A program made the translations under genes and the position numbers. Below, piece after piece: positions 50,205 through 58,957 of a DNA stretch of 64,000 bases. The stretch is from Pleomorphomonas sp. JP5 (lineage in GTDB: Bacteria; Pseudomonadota; Alphaproteobacteria; Rhizobiales; Pleomorphomonadaceae), in contig NZ_JAMDLI010000007.1 of NCBI RefSeq assembly GCF_023721815.1, positions 248,001-312,000 on the forward strand. The letters run 5' to 3'. Below the pieces are notes generated by a model, which saw nothing but the letters and a program-made list of their open reading frames with translations, made no database searches and was not told where the DNA came from. How positions within the stretch are numbered: the stretch's first letter is position 1; every line of letters begins with the position of its first letter.

Positions 50205-51146
50205 TTACGCCCGGCGCCTGACGAAGCGCTGTTCGAGCAGCGTCTTTCCCCATTGCACACCCACCGCCTCCTCGGCGAGCACGAAACCGCGCGACTCGTA
50301 GAGATGGCGGGCGGCATCGAGGCCGGCGAAGGTCGTCAGGTGCGTCTCGGCAAAGCCGTGCCCGTCGACAAAGGCCAGCGCCGCGTCCAGCAGCCGCTTT
50401 CCCGCCCCGCCGCCGCGCAGGCCGTCGGCGACGATGAACCAGCGCAGATGAGCGACGTCCTCGCCCATGTCCTCGCCGTCGACCGCCACCGAGCCGACGA
50501 TCGTTCCGTCCCGCCGCGCCGTCCAGACCCCGTTGCGCGGATTGTCCAGACGGGGGCAGAAGTCGGCGAGCCCGCCCGCCACCAGCGCCTCGAATGGCCG
50601 CCCCAGCCCGTGCTCCCGGGCGTAGTAGCGCATGTGCATGTCGGTGACGCGAGCGACGAGCCCCGGATGATAGCCAGCGACGATCTCGATCGCGGACGCA
50701 TTACCGCTGGCATCGCTCCGCCCTTCCAGCGCCTTGCTGTAGAGCCGTAGCCCGTCGAGGACGATGCGATCCTCGCCTGCCCCGAGACGCTCCAGGGCCC
50801 CGGCGACCTGCCGGCGGGCAAAGGCATGGATGGCCGCCACCCGCCCGCGCCCTTCGGCAGTCAATGACAGGACCTTGACCCGACCGTCGGCCGCATCTGG
50901 CGCCTCACTCACGTCACCCGAGGCGACCAGCTTGCACAGCATGCGGCTGACGCTGGACTTCTCCAGGCGCAAGCGGCCGCCAAGCTCGCGCGCGGTGAGG
51001 CCGCCCGTCTCGATCTCGATCAGCGCATGAACGGCCGACGGCGACAGGTCGGTGCCCGCGAACGCGCCGCCCATGAATCCCCAGTCGCGGACCAGGGCGC
51101 GCGACAGGGCGCGGATATCTTCGATGACGGCTGGATCGACGTTCAT
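50205..51146 (-). CDS. MarR-GNAT fusion (bifunctional helix-turn-helix/acetyltransferase)
   Basis: 313 aa. Residues 1-140 form a MarR winged helix (PSAVHALIEIETGGLTARELGGRLRLEKSSVSRMLCKLVASGDV...DGRVKVLSLTAEGR). Residues about 160-310 form a GNAT domain (LRWFIVADGLRGGGAGKRLLDAALAFVDGHG...LTTFAGLDAARHLYESRGFVL). GGAGG precedes ATG 51146. This fusion is a known architecture, with the acetyltransferase probably coupled to gene control. A palindrome directly upstream suggests autoregulation. Confidence 0.92.
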   Translation of the reverse strand: MNVDPAVIEDIRALSRALVRDWGFMGGAFAGTDLSPSAVHALIEIETGGLTARELGGRLRLEKSSVSRMLCKLVASGDVSEAPDAADGRVKVLSLTAEGRGRVAAIHAFARRQVAGALERLGAGEDRIVLDGLRLYSKALEGRSDASGNASAIEIVAGYHPGLVARVTDMHMRYYAREHGLGRPFEALVAGGLADFCPRLDNPRNGVWTARRDGTIVGSVAVDGEDMGEDVAHLRWFIVADGLRGGGAGKRLLDAALAFVDGHGFAETHLTTFAGLDAARHLYESRGFVLAEEAVGVQWGKTLLEQRFVRRRA

Positions 51147-51161
51147 GAGGCCTCCGGCAAT

Positions 51162-51182
51162 ATAGTTGCATGATACAACTAT
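51162..51182. promoter_or_regulatory. MarR-type operator
   Basis: ATAGTTG (51162-51168) and CAACTAT (51176-51182) are perfect inverted 7-mers 7 bp apart, 16 bp before the MarR-GNAT start. Size and AT content suit a MarR dimer. Confidence 0.65.
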
Positions 51183-51547
51183 CCTGTCGCAGAATGCAAT
51201 CTCTCCCCCGGTCCCCGACGCTCTCGAACAGGCGGCGTCAGCGTCCCAAGCCCCCGCGAGCAAGCCTAAAAAGCGGCGTTTCCCATTTACGAGTCATTAA
51301 CCAGAGGGCGGAGTATTCACCATGCAAGCCATTGAAAGAAAGCCGGATTCGTAATCCGCCAACCTTCTCCACCAATGCTCCACCGTTCAAGTGTTAACCC
51401 CGCCACGAAATTGCCACGACATCTCCCGTCACCCACCTCAATCCCGGCATCGGCGCGACCCATTCGCAAGGCATCTATTGCCCATCGGAAGACACCGACC
51501 GAAGGCCCGGCTGGTGGCGAAGCGACAAAGCGGCAAGGACGACAGAG
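51183..51547. other. 365-bp gap before the small membrane protein
   Basis: Only a short CGGATT-CGT-AATCCG palindrome (51343-51357), overlapping the end of a ten-codon ORF starting at 51322. No convincing gene or terminator. Confidence 0.4.
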
Positions 51548-51958
51548 ATGACCGACAGGATCGACGACACCCCGTTCAATGCGAACATCGGACACCATGA
51601 GCTTTCCGTTGGAGCGGGCGCCTCCATCGTTGTGGCCGTCGCCGCCTCCCTCATCCTGGCGGTGACGCTGCTGTTCGCCAGCCTCAGTCCGGTACGGGCA
51701 GCCGAGACCGTGCCCGCCGTCGCCACGCTGGACGCGAAGACCGGCGCCATCCATCCGGTCGGCAACCCCGTCCCCTTCGTCAAGGCGCTGCCGCGCGACA
51801 TGAGCTACGCCATCACGCCGACGCCGGCGCCCGACCGGTCGAACAGCCTTGCCATGATCGTCGTCATGGCCGTTCTCGCCGGTTGGCTCGCGGTTTCGGC
51901 CGACCTCTGGCGCGCACTGTTCAATCGGGTTAAAAGCTGGGATCGCTCGCACTCGTGA
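51548..51958 (+). CDS. Small membrane protein, hypothetical
   Basis: 136 aa with two hydrophobic helices, near 25-47 (SIVVAVAASLILAVTLLFASL) and 99-118 (LAMIVVMAVLAGWLAVSADLW), and a Pro-rich periplasmic stretch between. Starts MTDRIDDTPFNANIG. No family recognised. It sits 12 bp before the DUF1499-like gene, so they may form a pair. Confidence 0.6.
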   Translation: MTDRIDDTPFNANIGHHELSVGAGASIVVAVAASLILAVTLLFASLSPVRAAETVPAVATLDAKTGAIHPVGNPVPFVKALPRDMSYAITPTPAPDRSNSLAMIVVMAVLAGWLAVSADLWRALFNRVKSWDRSHS

Positions 51959-51970
51959 ACCCGGTATCCA

Positions 51971-52546
51971 ATGTCCCCTTTGCGTTTCCTCGGTTTGGTG
52001 CTCGCAGCTCTTTTCGGCGCATTCCTGCTCCTGGTGCTTGCCTTCTACACCTACGGCCGGGAAGCCAGCTGGGACGCGGTGTTCGGTGCGGCCGATCTCG
52101 GACCCTATGATTTTTCGGTGCCCTCGCGCACCGGCAAGCTCAACGACACGCTCGCCTGCCCGGCCGACGACTGCAAGAAGGGCATCCCCGACATCGAGAC
52201 GCGTCGCTACAACCTTCCGCCGGCCGCCCTGTTCGCGGTGGCGGAAAAAGCGGTCAGGCGCCTGCCTGGCAAGGTACGCGCCGTGGGCGCCAATCCGGTC
52301 AACACCCGCTTCCGCGTGATCGTCTACTCTCCGCTGCTGCGCATGCCCTCGACGCTGTCGGTTATGGTAGCGCCGGCCCGTGGCGGTGGTTCGTTCCTCT
52401 ACGTCTATTCGCGCAGCCAGATCGGCTATTACGACCTCGGGCGCAACATGACCAACATCGTCGCCCTGATCTCGGGCATCGACGCCGAGCTCGCCGCGAC
52501 CAAACCCACGGAACCGGCTCCGGCCCAATCGCCTCCCGCGCAGTGA
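51971..52546 (+). CDS. DUF1499-like envelope protein
   Basis: 191 aa. N-terminal helix (about 5-26) anchors it; the body (NDTLACPADDCKKGIPDIETRRYNLPPAALFAVAEKAVRRL...IVYSPLLRMPSTLSVMV) has the CP..D pattern and layout of DUF1499 proteins, which lack a defined function. Ends in a Pro/Ala tail. Likely periplasmic. Confidence 0.65.
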   Translation: MSPLRFLGLVLAALFGAFLLLVLAFYTYGREASWDAVFGAADLGPYDFSVPSRTGKLNDTLACPADDCKKGIPDIETRRYNLPPAALFAVAEKAVRRLPGKVRAVGANPVNTRFRVIVYSPLLRMPSTLSVMVAPARGGGSFLYVYSRSQIGYYDLGRNMTNIVALISGIDAELAATKPTEPAPAQSPPAQ

Positions 52547-52936
52547 TACCGCTTCCGTCAGGTTTCGACCTTCTAGGCGAAACCCGCTTGAGCCCGATGA
52601 GGCCAGATCAAGCGGAACGGGTATGAGAGGGACCGGCGAGACCGGTCCGCGGAACTCCCCTTCGATCACGCACAACATGACGTCAGGCGGCGCGATGCCC
52701 TTTCCGTGGCGGCGGATCCCGTCCGGAGGCGGCGTTCACGCGCGCCTACACGCTTTTGCGATCCATTATCAAATCGGCGCCCCGCAACTGTCATCGACCG
52801 CCCGTTTCCGTGTGATCGAAGGCGCCCTAAATCTCGGTCATCGGCAGCGAGCACAGACCTCCAGTGACCTCCCCCGCTGCCAGACCATGAAACGACTTGG
52901 ACGCATATGTCCTTTTGAGAATTTGGAGTTTTGAAA
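52547..52936. other. 390-bp gap before the secreted repeat protein
   Basis: No convincing gene: a frame at 52623-52934 reads as Arg/Ser/Pro-rich shadow. Presumably holds the promoter of the next gene; GGAG at 52924-52928 is its ribosome site. Confidence 0.4.
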
Positions 52937-53437
52937 ATGAAGACCTCCCTGATCGCTTCCCTCGCCCTCGCTGCCGTCCTCGTTCCCTCGATCGCCAGCG
53001 CCGCCTCGCTCGTCCAGTTCGACCCGGCCGCCCGTGACAACGACCCGCAGTTCGTCTCCGTCGTCCACACCGATGGCGTCAACGCCGCCGCTGCCAAGGC
53101 CGACGCCGCCCGTTATGCCGCCGCCGAGCAGAGCCTGAAGTCCGGCGCCGTCATCGGCACCCACGGTTCGGAAGGCTACGGCGTCGTCACCAGCTTCAAC
53201 CCGGCCGCCCGTGACAACGATCCGCAGTTCGAGCGCGCCGTCGTCATCGGCAACTCGGCCAACGCCGCCGCTGCCAAGGCCGATGCCGCCCGTTACGCTG
53301 CCGCCGAGCAGAGCCTGAAGTCCGGCGCCGTCGTCGGCACCCATGGTTCGCAGGGCTACAGCGTCGTGACGACCTTCGACCCGGCCGCCCGTGACAACAA
53401 CCCGCAGTTCAAGAGCACCGTGGTCTTCGCGAACTGA
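52937..53437 (+). CDS. Secreted protein with 60-residue tandem repeats
   Basis: 166 aa. Signal peptide 1-22 ends in ASA. The mature part repeats with an exact 60-residue period: F(D/N)PAARDN(D/N)PQF at 28-39, 88-99 and 148-159, alternating with an NAAAAKADAARYAAAEQSLKSG block at 49-70 and 109-130. The DNA repeats are also nearly identical (180-bp period), so the duplication is recent or kept uniform. Ala-rich helices plus short acidic loops; no Cys. I do not recognise the family. Probably periplasmic or exported, expressed alone with its own terminator. Confidence 0.75.
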   Translation: MKTSLIASLALAAVLVPSIASAASLVQFDPAARDNDPQFVSVVHTDGVNAAAAKADAARYAAAEQSLKSGAVIGTHGSEGYGVVTSFNPAARDNDPQFERAVVIGNSANAAAAKADAARYAAAEQSLKSGAVVGTHGSQGYSVVTTFDPAARDNNPQFKSTVVFAN

Positions 53438-53462
53438 CCATCGGCCAGAGACACAGCAAAAA

Positions 53463-53489
53463 CGGCTTCCCGCGAGGGGAGCCGTTTTT
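53463..53489 (+). terminator. Rho-independent terminator after the repeat protein
   Basis: Nine-bp stem CGGCTTCCC/GGGGAGCCG with a GCGA loop (one mismatch), then TTTTT. Confidence 0.85.
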
Positions 53490-53523
53490 CATTTGGGGCT
53501 GCGGTGAGATGAGATAGGAGCGG

Positions 53524-53889
53524 ATACGACAAAGCGCCCGTACCGTCAGGTATCGAGCGCTCGACGTCATATCGGGGCTTGCCGGCTTGCTGCCGTCCTG
53601 TCCTCAGAGGCCGAAACCGCGGCGGGCGCGGTTGTTGAGGTTCCGCTCGCGGGCCTCCAGGTCATACCGGTCGCCGGCCTCGTTGAGGTAGGCCATGTCG
53701 CGCTCGATCTGGGTGGGAAGGTGGAGGGCCTTGGCAGCGCGCTTGAGGGTGGCGAACATTTCGATTTTTCCTTTCCTAGACCGGAGGTTTCCGGCCTCTT
53801 TTCTCTTCTCTCTTTGACGCCCTCAATATAGGCCCGCCAGCCGTCGCGGCCTAATCGCAAGTTCTGAAAGCTACTTTCAAATTCTCTAT
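53524..53889. repeat. Direct repeat, left copy
   Basis: About 366 bp alignable along its whole length with 57009-57377, from ATACGACAAAGCGCCCG through a DUF3563-like gene to its upstream region ending near TTCTCTAT. Both copies have the same orientation and flank the LysR/ene-reductase pair. Confidence 0.85.
53604..53759 (-). CDS. DUF3563-like micro-protein, copy 1
   Basis: 51 aa: MFATLKRAAKALHLPTQIER, then DMAYLNEAGDRYDLEARERN and a basic end. AYLNxxxDxxDLExRxR is the pattern of DUF3563, a small family of unknown function common in Rhizobiales. Start 53759 has AGGAAAGG upstream. A closely similar 52-aa gene lies at 57088-57246, with matching leader and trailer, so the pair arose by duplication. 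Confidence 0.8.
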   Translation of the reverse strand: MFATLKRAAKALHLPTQIERDMAYLNEAGDRYDLEARERNLNNRARRGFGL

Positions 53890-53899
53890 GGTCACCGTC

Positions 53900-54784
53900 T
53901 CACCGGCTTCGATCGCGCGGCCAGGCGTTCGCCACGGTGGCGACCAGCGACTGCACCGGCGAGGCCAGCAGCGGCCGGTAGGCGATGGCCAGCATCAAGG
54001 GTTCCGGGCCGTCGACCAGAGGCCGCATCGACAGGGTCGCCGGCATCAGCCGCTCGGCATAATCGGGCATCAGAGAGAAGCCGTCTGTGGCCATGATCAG
54101 CGAGAAGGTCGAGGCGATGTCGCCTGCAACATGGGTCGGGGACAGCGCAAGGCCGCGCAACTGGCCCCAAATGTCGATCTCTCCGCGCAGGAACGGTGCG
54201 ACGCGCTGATTGACGGCGATGTAGGTGTGGCCGACCAGATCGGAAAAGGTCAGCGCCTCCCGCTGCGCCAGAGGATGACCGGTCTGAAGAAAGACGCTGA
54301 TGCGGTGGTGATCGATCGGCTCGAAATGCAGATCGACGTCGGCGACCGACGGGCGGGCGAAGGCAAGGTCGAGGTTGCCGTCCTTCAGATCCTGAATGAG
54401 TGCGGTCGACGGAGCGCTCGTCACCTCGATGTCGACCTCGCCGGCGATCTCCCGCGCCAGTCGCCGAAACTGGGGAAGAACGAAGGTTTCGAGCCCCGGA
54501 ATAATACCGACGCGGATCATCATCGGCGCATTGCGAACGACGTCGACGGCGTCGTCGAGCTGCTTCAAAACCTGCCGTACATGACCGAGAAACAACCGCC
54601 CGGGCCGCGTCAGGACCACGCCCCGTACCCGCCGGTCGAACAGCTCGACGCCCAATTCCCGTTCAAGATCCTTGAGTTGGCGGCTGAGCGATGGCTGGGC
54701 CGTGTGCAGCCGCGTCCGGGCGGCGGCGCTGACGCTGCCCTCGTCGGCCACGGCTACGAAGTAGCGAAGGTGCCTCAGCTCCAT
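53900..54784 (-). CDS. LysR-family regulator of the ene-reductase
   Basis: 294 aa. HTH at about 1-60 (LRHLRYFVAVADEGSVSAAARTRLHTAQPSLSRQLKDLERELGVELFDR) and a C-terminal effector domain. Divergent from the oxidoreductase gene with 103 bp between starts, the typical layout for a LysR regulator and its target. Effector unknown. Confidence 0.9.
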   Translation of the reverse strand: MELRHLRYFVAVADEGSVSAAARTRLHTAQPSLSRQLKDLERELGVELFDRRVRGVVLTRPGRLFLGHVRQVLKQLDDAVDVVRNAPMMIRVGIIPGLETFVLPQFRRLAREIAGEVDIEVTSAPSTALIQDLKDGNLDLAFARPSVADVDLHFEPIDHHRISVFLQTGHPLAQREALTFSDLVGHTYIAVNQRVAPFLRGEIDIWGQLRGLALSPTHVAGDIASTFSLIMATDGFSLMPDYAERLMPATLSMRPLVDGPEPLMLAIAYRPLLASPVQSLVATVANAWPRDRSR

Positions 54785-54887
54785 TGCGTATATATCTCCT
54801 GAGTATGGAGCGCAGGCCTATCAAGTCTTTGTAGGGATGGCAACGCCGGTTCTAGGGTGACGCCAACCTGCCCGGCCGGGCAGCGGC

Positions 54888-56930
54888 ATGAGCCAGCAAC
54901 CGAAGGCGCGGACGCGAGCCGCGAACAGTCCCATGAAAGAGAACCACGAGATCCTGTTCGAGCCGATGAAGATCGGCAGCCTCGAAATCAAGAACCGCTA
55001 CGTCATGGAGCCGATGGGTCCGGGCGGATTGTGCGATGCCGACGGCACCTACAACTATCGCGGCGTCGAGTATTACGTCGAACGCGCCAAGGGCGGCGCC
55101 GGCTTGCTGATGACCGGCGTCACCATGGTCGAAAACGACATCGAGAAGTGTGCCCTGCCCTCGATGCCCTGCCCGACGCTGAACCCGCTCAACTTCGTCA
55201 AGACCGGCAAGATCATGACCGAGCGGGTGCACGCCTATGACGCCCGCATCTTCCTGCAGCTCTCCGCCGGCTTCGGCCGCGTATCGATGCCGTCGATCGT
55301 CGGTCGCACCGCCGTCGCCCCGTCGCCGATCCCGCATCGCTGGATCGACGGCGTGACCTGCCGCGAACTGACCATCGAGGAAATCAAGACCTACGTCCGC
55401 AAGTTCGCCGACAGCGCCGAAGTCGCCCAGCGCGCCGGCTTCGACGGCATCGAGATCCACGCGGTCCACGAGGGCTACCTCCTCGACCAGTTCGCCATCT
55501 CCATGTTCAACCAGCGCACGGACGAATACGGCGGCAGCCTGGAGAACCGCCTGCGCTTCGCCGTCGAGATCGTTCAGGCGATCAAGGAACGCTGCGGCAA
55601 GGACTATCCGGTCTCCCTGCGCTACTCGATCAAGAGCTTCATCAAGGACTGGAAGAGCGGCGGCCTGCCGGGCGAAGAGTTCGTCGAGATGGGCCGCGAC
55701 ATTCCCGAGGGCATCGAGGCGGCCAAGCTCTTGGAAGCGGCCGGATACGACGCCTTCAACGGCGACGTCGGCTCCTATGACAGCTGGTACTGGAGCCACC
55801 CGCCCATGTACCAGGAAAAGGGCCTTTACCTGCCCTACAACAAGATCCTGAAAGAGGTGCTGAAGGTGCCGGTGATCACCGCCGGCCGCATGGACAACCC
55901 GGACCTCGCCGCGGACTCCATCGTCTCCGGCAAGACCGACTTCGTCGGCCTCGCCCGCCCGCTGCTCGCCGACCCGCAACTGCCCAACAAGGTGCGCGCC
56001 GAGAAGATCGATCGCATCCGCCCCTGCCTTTCCTGCCAGGAAGGCTGCATGGGCCGCCTTGCCAAATACTCGCAGATCTCCTGCGCCGTGAATCCGGCCT
56101 GCGGCCGAGAAGCGGAATACGGCCTGACGGCCGCGCTCGAGAAGAAGTCGGTGATGATCGTCGGCGGCGGCATCGCCGGCATGGAGGCGGCCCGCGTCGC
56201 CATGCTGCGCGGCCATGTCGTCACCCTCTACGAGAAGTCCGACCGTCTCGGTGGCGTCGTCATCCCCGGCGGCGTGCCCGACTTCAAGGAAGACGATCAC
56301 GACCTGATCCGCTGGTACGAGCGCGAGCTGCGCGAACTCAAGGTCCCCGTGATCTTCAACAAGGAAGTGACCGAGGAGACGGTGCGCCTTGCCAAGCCCG
56401 ACGTACTGATCGTCGCCACCGGCTCGCAGCCCAAGCGGCTCAACATCGGCGATGCCGACAACGTCTACACCGCCGAGGACGTGCTCAACGGCGTCAAGCC
56501 GGCCGGCGACAGCACCATCGTCATCGGCGCCGGCCTCGTCGGCTGCGAGACGGCGCTGTGGCTGCACGACCAGGGCAAGAAGGTGACCATCGTCGAGCTG
56601 GCGCCGAAGATCCTGGCGCTGGCCGGCCCGCTCTGCCACGCCAACCACGACATGCTGCACGATCTCCTGATCTACAAGAAGATCGACATCATGACGTCGA
56701 GCTACGTGGCCGAGCCGGTCGAGGGCGGCTTCAAGGTGAAGAGCGGCGACAAGGAGACCACCGTCGCTGCCGACAGCGCCATCGTCGCCATCGGCTACCG
56801 CTCCGAGCGCAGCCTCTACGACAAGGTCCGCAACCTCGTTCCCGAGGTCTACAGCTTCGGCGACGCCCGCCAGGTGTCCAACATCATGTATGCGATCTGG
56901 GACGCCTACGAGGTCGCCCGTTCGATCTGA
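54888..56930 (+). CDS. Ene-reductase of the 2,4-dienoyl-CoA reductase / BaiCD type
   Basis: 680 aa: N-terminal old-yellow-enzyme barrel (about 20-365; HAVHEGYLLDQF active-site region), a 4Fe-4S site with CLSCQEGC and a fourth Cys in CAVNPAC near residue 380-405, then FAD (MIVGGGIAGMEAARVAM) and NAD(P)H (VIGAGLVGCETALWLH) domains. Such enzymes reduce C=C bonds of enoyl or cyclic substrates or demethylate amines. ATG 54888 is used; ATG 54933 would start nearer the conserved LFEPMKIGSLEIKNR. The natural substrate is not evident. Confidence 0.92.
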   Translation: MSQQPKARTRAANSPMKENHEILFEPMKIGSLEIKNRYVMEPMGPGGLCDADGTYNYRGVEYYVERAKGGAGLLMTGVTMVENDIEKCALPSMPCPTLNPLNFVKTGKIMTERVHAYDARIFLQLSAGFGRVSMPSIVGRTAVAPSPIPHRWIDGVTCRELTIEEIKTYVRKFADSAEVAQRAGFDGIEIHAVHEGYLLDQFAISMFNQRTDEYGGSLENRLRFAVEIVQAIKERCGKDYPVSLRYSIKSFIKDWKSGGLPGEEFVEMGRDIPEGIEAAKLLEAAGYDAFNGDVGSYDSWYWSHPPMYQEKGLYLPYNKILKEVLKVPVITAGRMDNPDLAADSIVSGKTDFVGLARPLLADPQLPNKVRAEKIDRIRPCLSCQEGCMGRLAKYSQISCAVNPACGREAEYGLTAALEKKSVMIVGGGIAGMEAARVAMLRGHVVTLYEKSDRLGGVVIPGGVPDFKEDDHDLIRWYERELRELKVPVIFNKEVTEETVRLAKPDVLIVATGSQPKRLNIGDADNVYTAEDVLNGVKPAGDSTIVIGAGLVGCETALWLHDQGKKVTIVELAPKILALAGPLCHANHDMLHDLLIYKKIDIMTSSYVAEPVEGGFKVKSGDKETTVAADSAIVAIGYRSERSLYDKVRNLVPEVYSFGDARQVSNIMYAIWDAYEVARSI

Positions 56931-56953
56931 TCCGACCGAGCCGACAATGACAG

Positions 56954-56986
56954 GCCGCGTCGCCCCCAGGGACGGCGCGGCTTTTT
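56954..56986 (+). terminator. Terminator after the ene-reductase gene
   Basis: GCCGCG (56954-56959) pairs with CGCGGC (56976-56981), followed by TTTTT, 24 bp after the stop. Confidence 0.7.
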
Positions 56987-57008
56987 CATGGGCCGGAGCA
57001 AGAGACAA

Positions 57009-57377
57009 ATACGACAAAGCGCCCGAACCGGTCAGGTATCGAGCGCTCGACGTCGTATCGCAGTGTCGGCTTGTTGCCGTCCTGGCCTCAGAGACCCAGG
57101 CCCCGGTTCGGCGCGCGGCGGCTGAGATTGCGCTCGCGGGCTTCGAGGTCGTAGCGGTCGCCGGCTTCGTTCAGGTAGGCGAGGTCGAGCTCGGCCTGGC
57201 TGGGAACGCGGAGGGCCTTGGCAGCACGCTTGAGGGTGGCGAACATTTGGGTTTTCCTTCTTTCCTGACCGGAGGTTTCCGGCCTCTTTCTCTTTTCTCT
57301 TTGACGCCCTCAATATAGGCCCGACAGCCGCCCTGACCTAATCGCAACTTCTGAAAGTCGCCTTCAGATTTTCTATA
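57009..57377. repeat. Direct repeat, right copy
   Basis: Second copy of the ~366-bp unit at 53524-53889, carrying a diverged DUF3563-like gene plus its leader (with CTCAATATAGGCCCG kept) and trailer. Confidence 0.85.
57088..57246 (-). CDS. DUF3563-like micro-protein, copy 2
   Basis: 52 aa: MFATLKRAAKALRVPSQAEL, then DLAYLNEAGDRYDLEARERN and LSRRAPNRGLGL. About three quarters identical to copy 1, and the central 16 residues (AYLNEAGDRYDLEARE) are unchanged. Most differences at the DNA level outside the variable ends are silent, so both copies seem to be under selection. AGAAGGA lies just upstream of the start. Confidence 0.8.
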   Translation of the reverse strand: MFATLKRAAKALRVPSQAELDLAYLNEAGDRYDLEARERNLSRRAPNRGLGL

Positions 57378-57392
57378 AGTAGAATTCCGCCC

Positions 57393-58169
57393 TCAGCCGA
57401 GAAAGGCTTGGGTGAGCCGCTCTCCTAGCCGCTCTACATGGTCGATGTCGGCGAGGTAGAGCGCGGCTTCACCGGCTTCCACATCCTCGACGAAGGTCTC
57501 GTCGCCGGCTTCGGCCCGTCCGCGCATGAAGGCGACCAGCGTCCGCAGACGCTCGGCGATCATGCCCGGCAGACGCCGCCTTTCCTCCGCCGTCGCGCCA
57601 TAGGCGTCGCAGAAGATCCGCGCCCGCGACAGCTGCGCCTCCTGATCGAACACCCCGCCCTGGTGGCCGGGCGAGAACAGCGGCGCCCAGCGATAGACCG
57701 CATAGGCGAGGTCCCAGAGGGCCGGCGCCGGATGGATGGTGTCGAAGTCGATGAGACCGACGGCGACGCCGTTCTCGCCAGCGACATTGTAGGGCGCGAA
57801 ATCGCCGTGGCAGACGATGTCGCGCGGCGCTCTCGGCTCCAGCATCCAGACCTGCGGCTGGCGGTCGCTTTCCAGAAAGCCGCGCGAGGCCGCATGAAAC
57901 CTCGCGAGAAGCTCGCCCGCCGACCGCAGCATTGTCTCGGAGCCGGTGATCGGATCGCCAAGGTCCTCGGAGACGCGCCCCTCGACGAAGCTCACCACCT
58001 CCTGCCCCGCCTCGGTGATGGCGATGGGACGAGGCGCCCCGTCAAAGCCGGCCGCCCGGATGTGGGCGAGGAAGCGATGCACCGTCGGCGTCCACGGGCC
58101 AGCCGGTCGTGTCACGCTGTCGCCGTCGCGCCAAATCTGCCCGGTGCGTCCCCCTTCAAGCGCCTGCAT
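57393..58169 (-). CDS. Aminoglycoside phosphotransferase-family kinase
   Basis: 258 aa, APH/choline-kinase fold. Catalytic loop CHGDFAPYN (D and N) and metal-binding GLIDFD are intact. Family members phosphorylate aminoglycosides, choline, homoserine and other small alcohols; the substrate here is unknown. Downstream of the exporter genes on the same strand, 89 bp away, so it could be the tail of that operon. Confidence 0.88.
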   Translation of the reverse strand: MQALEGGRTGQIWRDGDSVTRPAGPWTPTVHRFLAHIRAAGFDGAPRPIAITEAGQEVVSFVEGRVSEDLGDPITGSETMLRSAGELLARFHAASRGFLESDRQPQVWMLEPRAPRDIVCHGDFAPYNVAGENGVAVGLIDFDTIHPAPALWDLAYAVYRWAPLFSPGHQGGVFDQEAQLSRARIFCDAYGATAEERRRLPGMIAERLRTLVAFMRGRAEAGDETFVEDVEAGEAALYLADIDHVERLGERLTQAFLG

Positions 58170-58258
58170 ATCCCCTCCTCCGAACAGCTTCAGCGGAGCG
58201 ACCTCACAGGCCGCCTTCTGCTCTGTTTGGGTCAGGCGCTCCCGCGATGCAAGACCGG

Positions 58259-58957
58259 TCAGCCGCCGTATCGCTCGGTGCCCGCGACGATCTTGCCGTC
58301 GGCGATCGACACCACCCGGTCGAACAGGTCCAGCGCCCGGTCGTCGTGGGTCACCACCAGCACGCCAACGCCGCTTTTCGTCGCTCCCTTCAGGAGTTCG
58401 AGCACCTGCCGGCCGCGCGCGCCGTCGAGCGCCGCCGTCGGTTCGTCGGCGAGGATCAGCGCCGGCTGGTTGGCAAGCGCCCGCGCCACCGCCACCCGCT
58501 GCTGCTCGCCCCCCGACAGGCGCGACGGCAGGCTGTCGAACCGTTCGCCAAGGCCCAGTGTCGCCAGCAGATCGCGCGCCCGTGCCTTCGCCTCGCCACG
58601 CGGCGCGGCGTCGATGAAGCGGGCCAGCTCGACATTCTCGGCGGCGGTGAGGAAGGGAACGAGATTGGCCTTCTGGAACACGAAGCCGATGGCCCGGCGG
58701 CGCAATGCCCTGAGCGCCGGCTCGGCGTGCCGGTCGGGAAAGATGCGCGTGCCGGCCACGGTGACGGCGCCATCGTCCGGCCGGTCGAGCGCCCCGGCGA
58801 TCAGCAGCAGCGTGCTCTTGCCCGAGCCGCTCGGTCCCTTCAGCGCCACCATCTCCCCGGCATCGACGGCGAGCGACGCCCCGTCGAGCACGGCAATGCG
58901 CTCGCCGCCATTGTGGAAGACGCGGCTGACGCGGTCGATGTCCAGCACGGCGGTCAC
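58259..58957 (-). CDS. DevA/LolD-type ABC ATPase
   Basis: 232 aa, GTG start overlapping the permease stop (GTGA). Walker A KGPSGSGKST, VFQKANLVPFLTAAENVEL, signature LSGGEQQR, Walker B LILADEPTAALD, switch LVVTHDDRALDLFD. Drives the single FtsX-type permease upstream. Last gene of the three-gene exporter core. Confidence 0.94.
   Translation of the reverse strand: MTAVLDIDRVSRVFHNGGERIAVLDGASLAVDAGEMVALKGPSGSGKSTLLLIAGALDRPDDGAVTVAGTRIFPDRHAEPALRALRRRAIGFVFQKANLVPFLTAAENVELARFIDAAPRGEAKARARDLLATLGLGERFDSLPSRLSGGEQQRVAVARALANQPALILADEPTAALDGARGRQVLELLKGATKSGVGVLVVTHDDRALDLFDRVVSIADGKIVAGTERYGG

Noticed and set aside
52937-53437. CRISPR-like periodicity
   Set aside because: The 180-bp period is far too long, in frame with a signal-peptide protein, and has no short repeats or spacers.
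54852-57017. 721-codon minus-strand frame
   Set aside because: Antisense to the ene-reductase gene, which has clear catalytic motifs.
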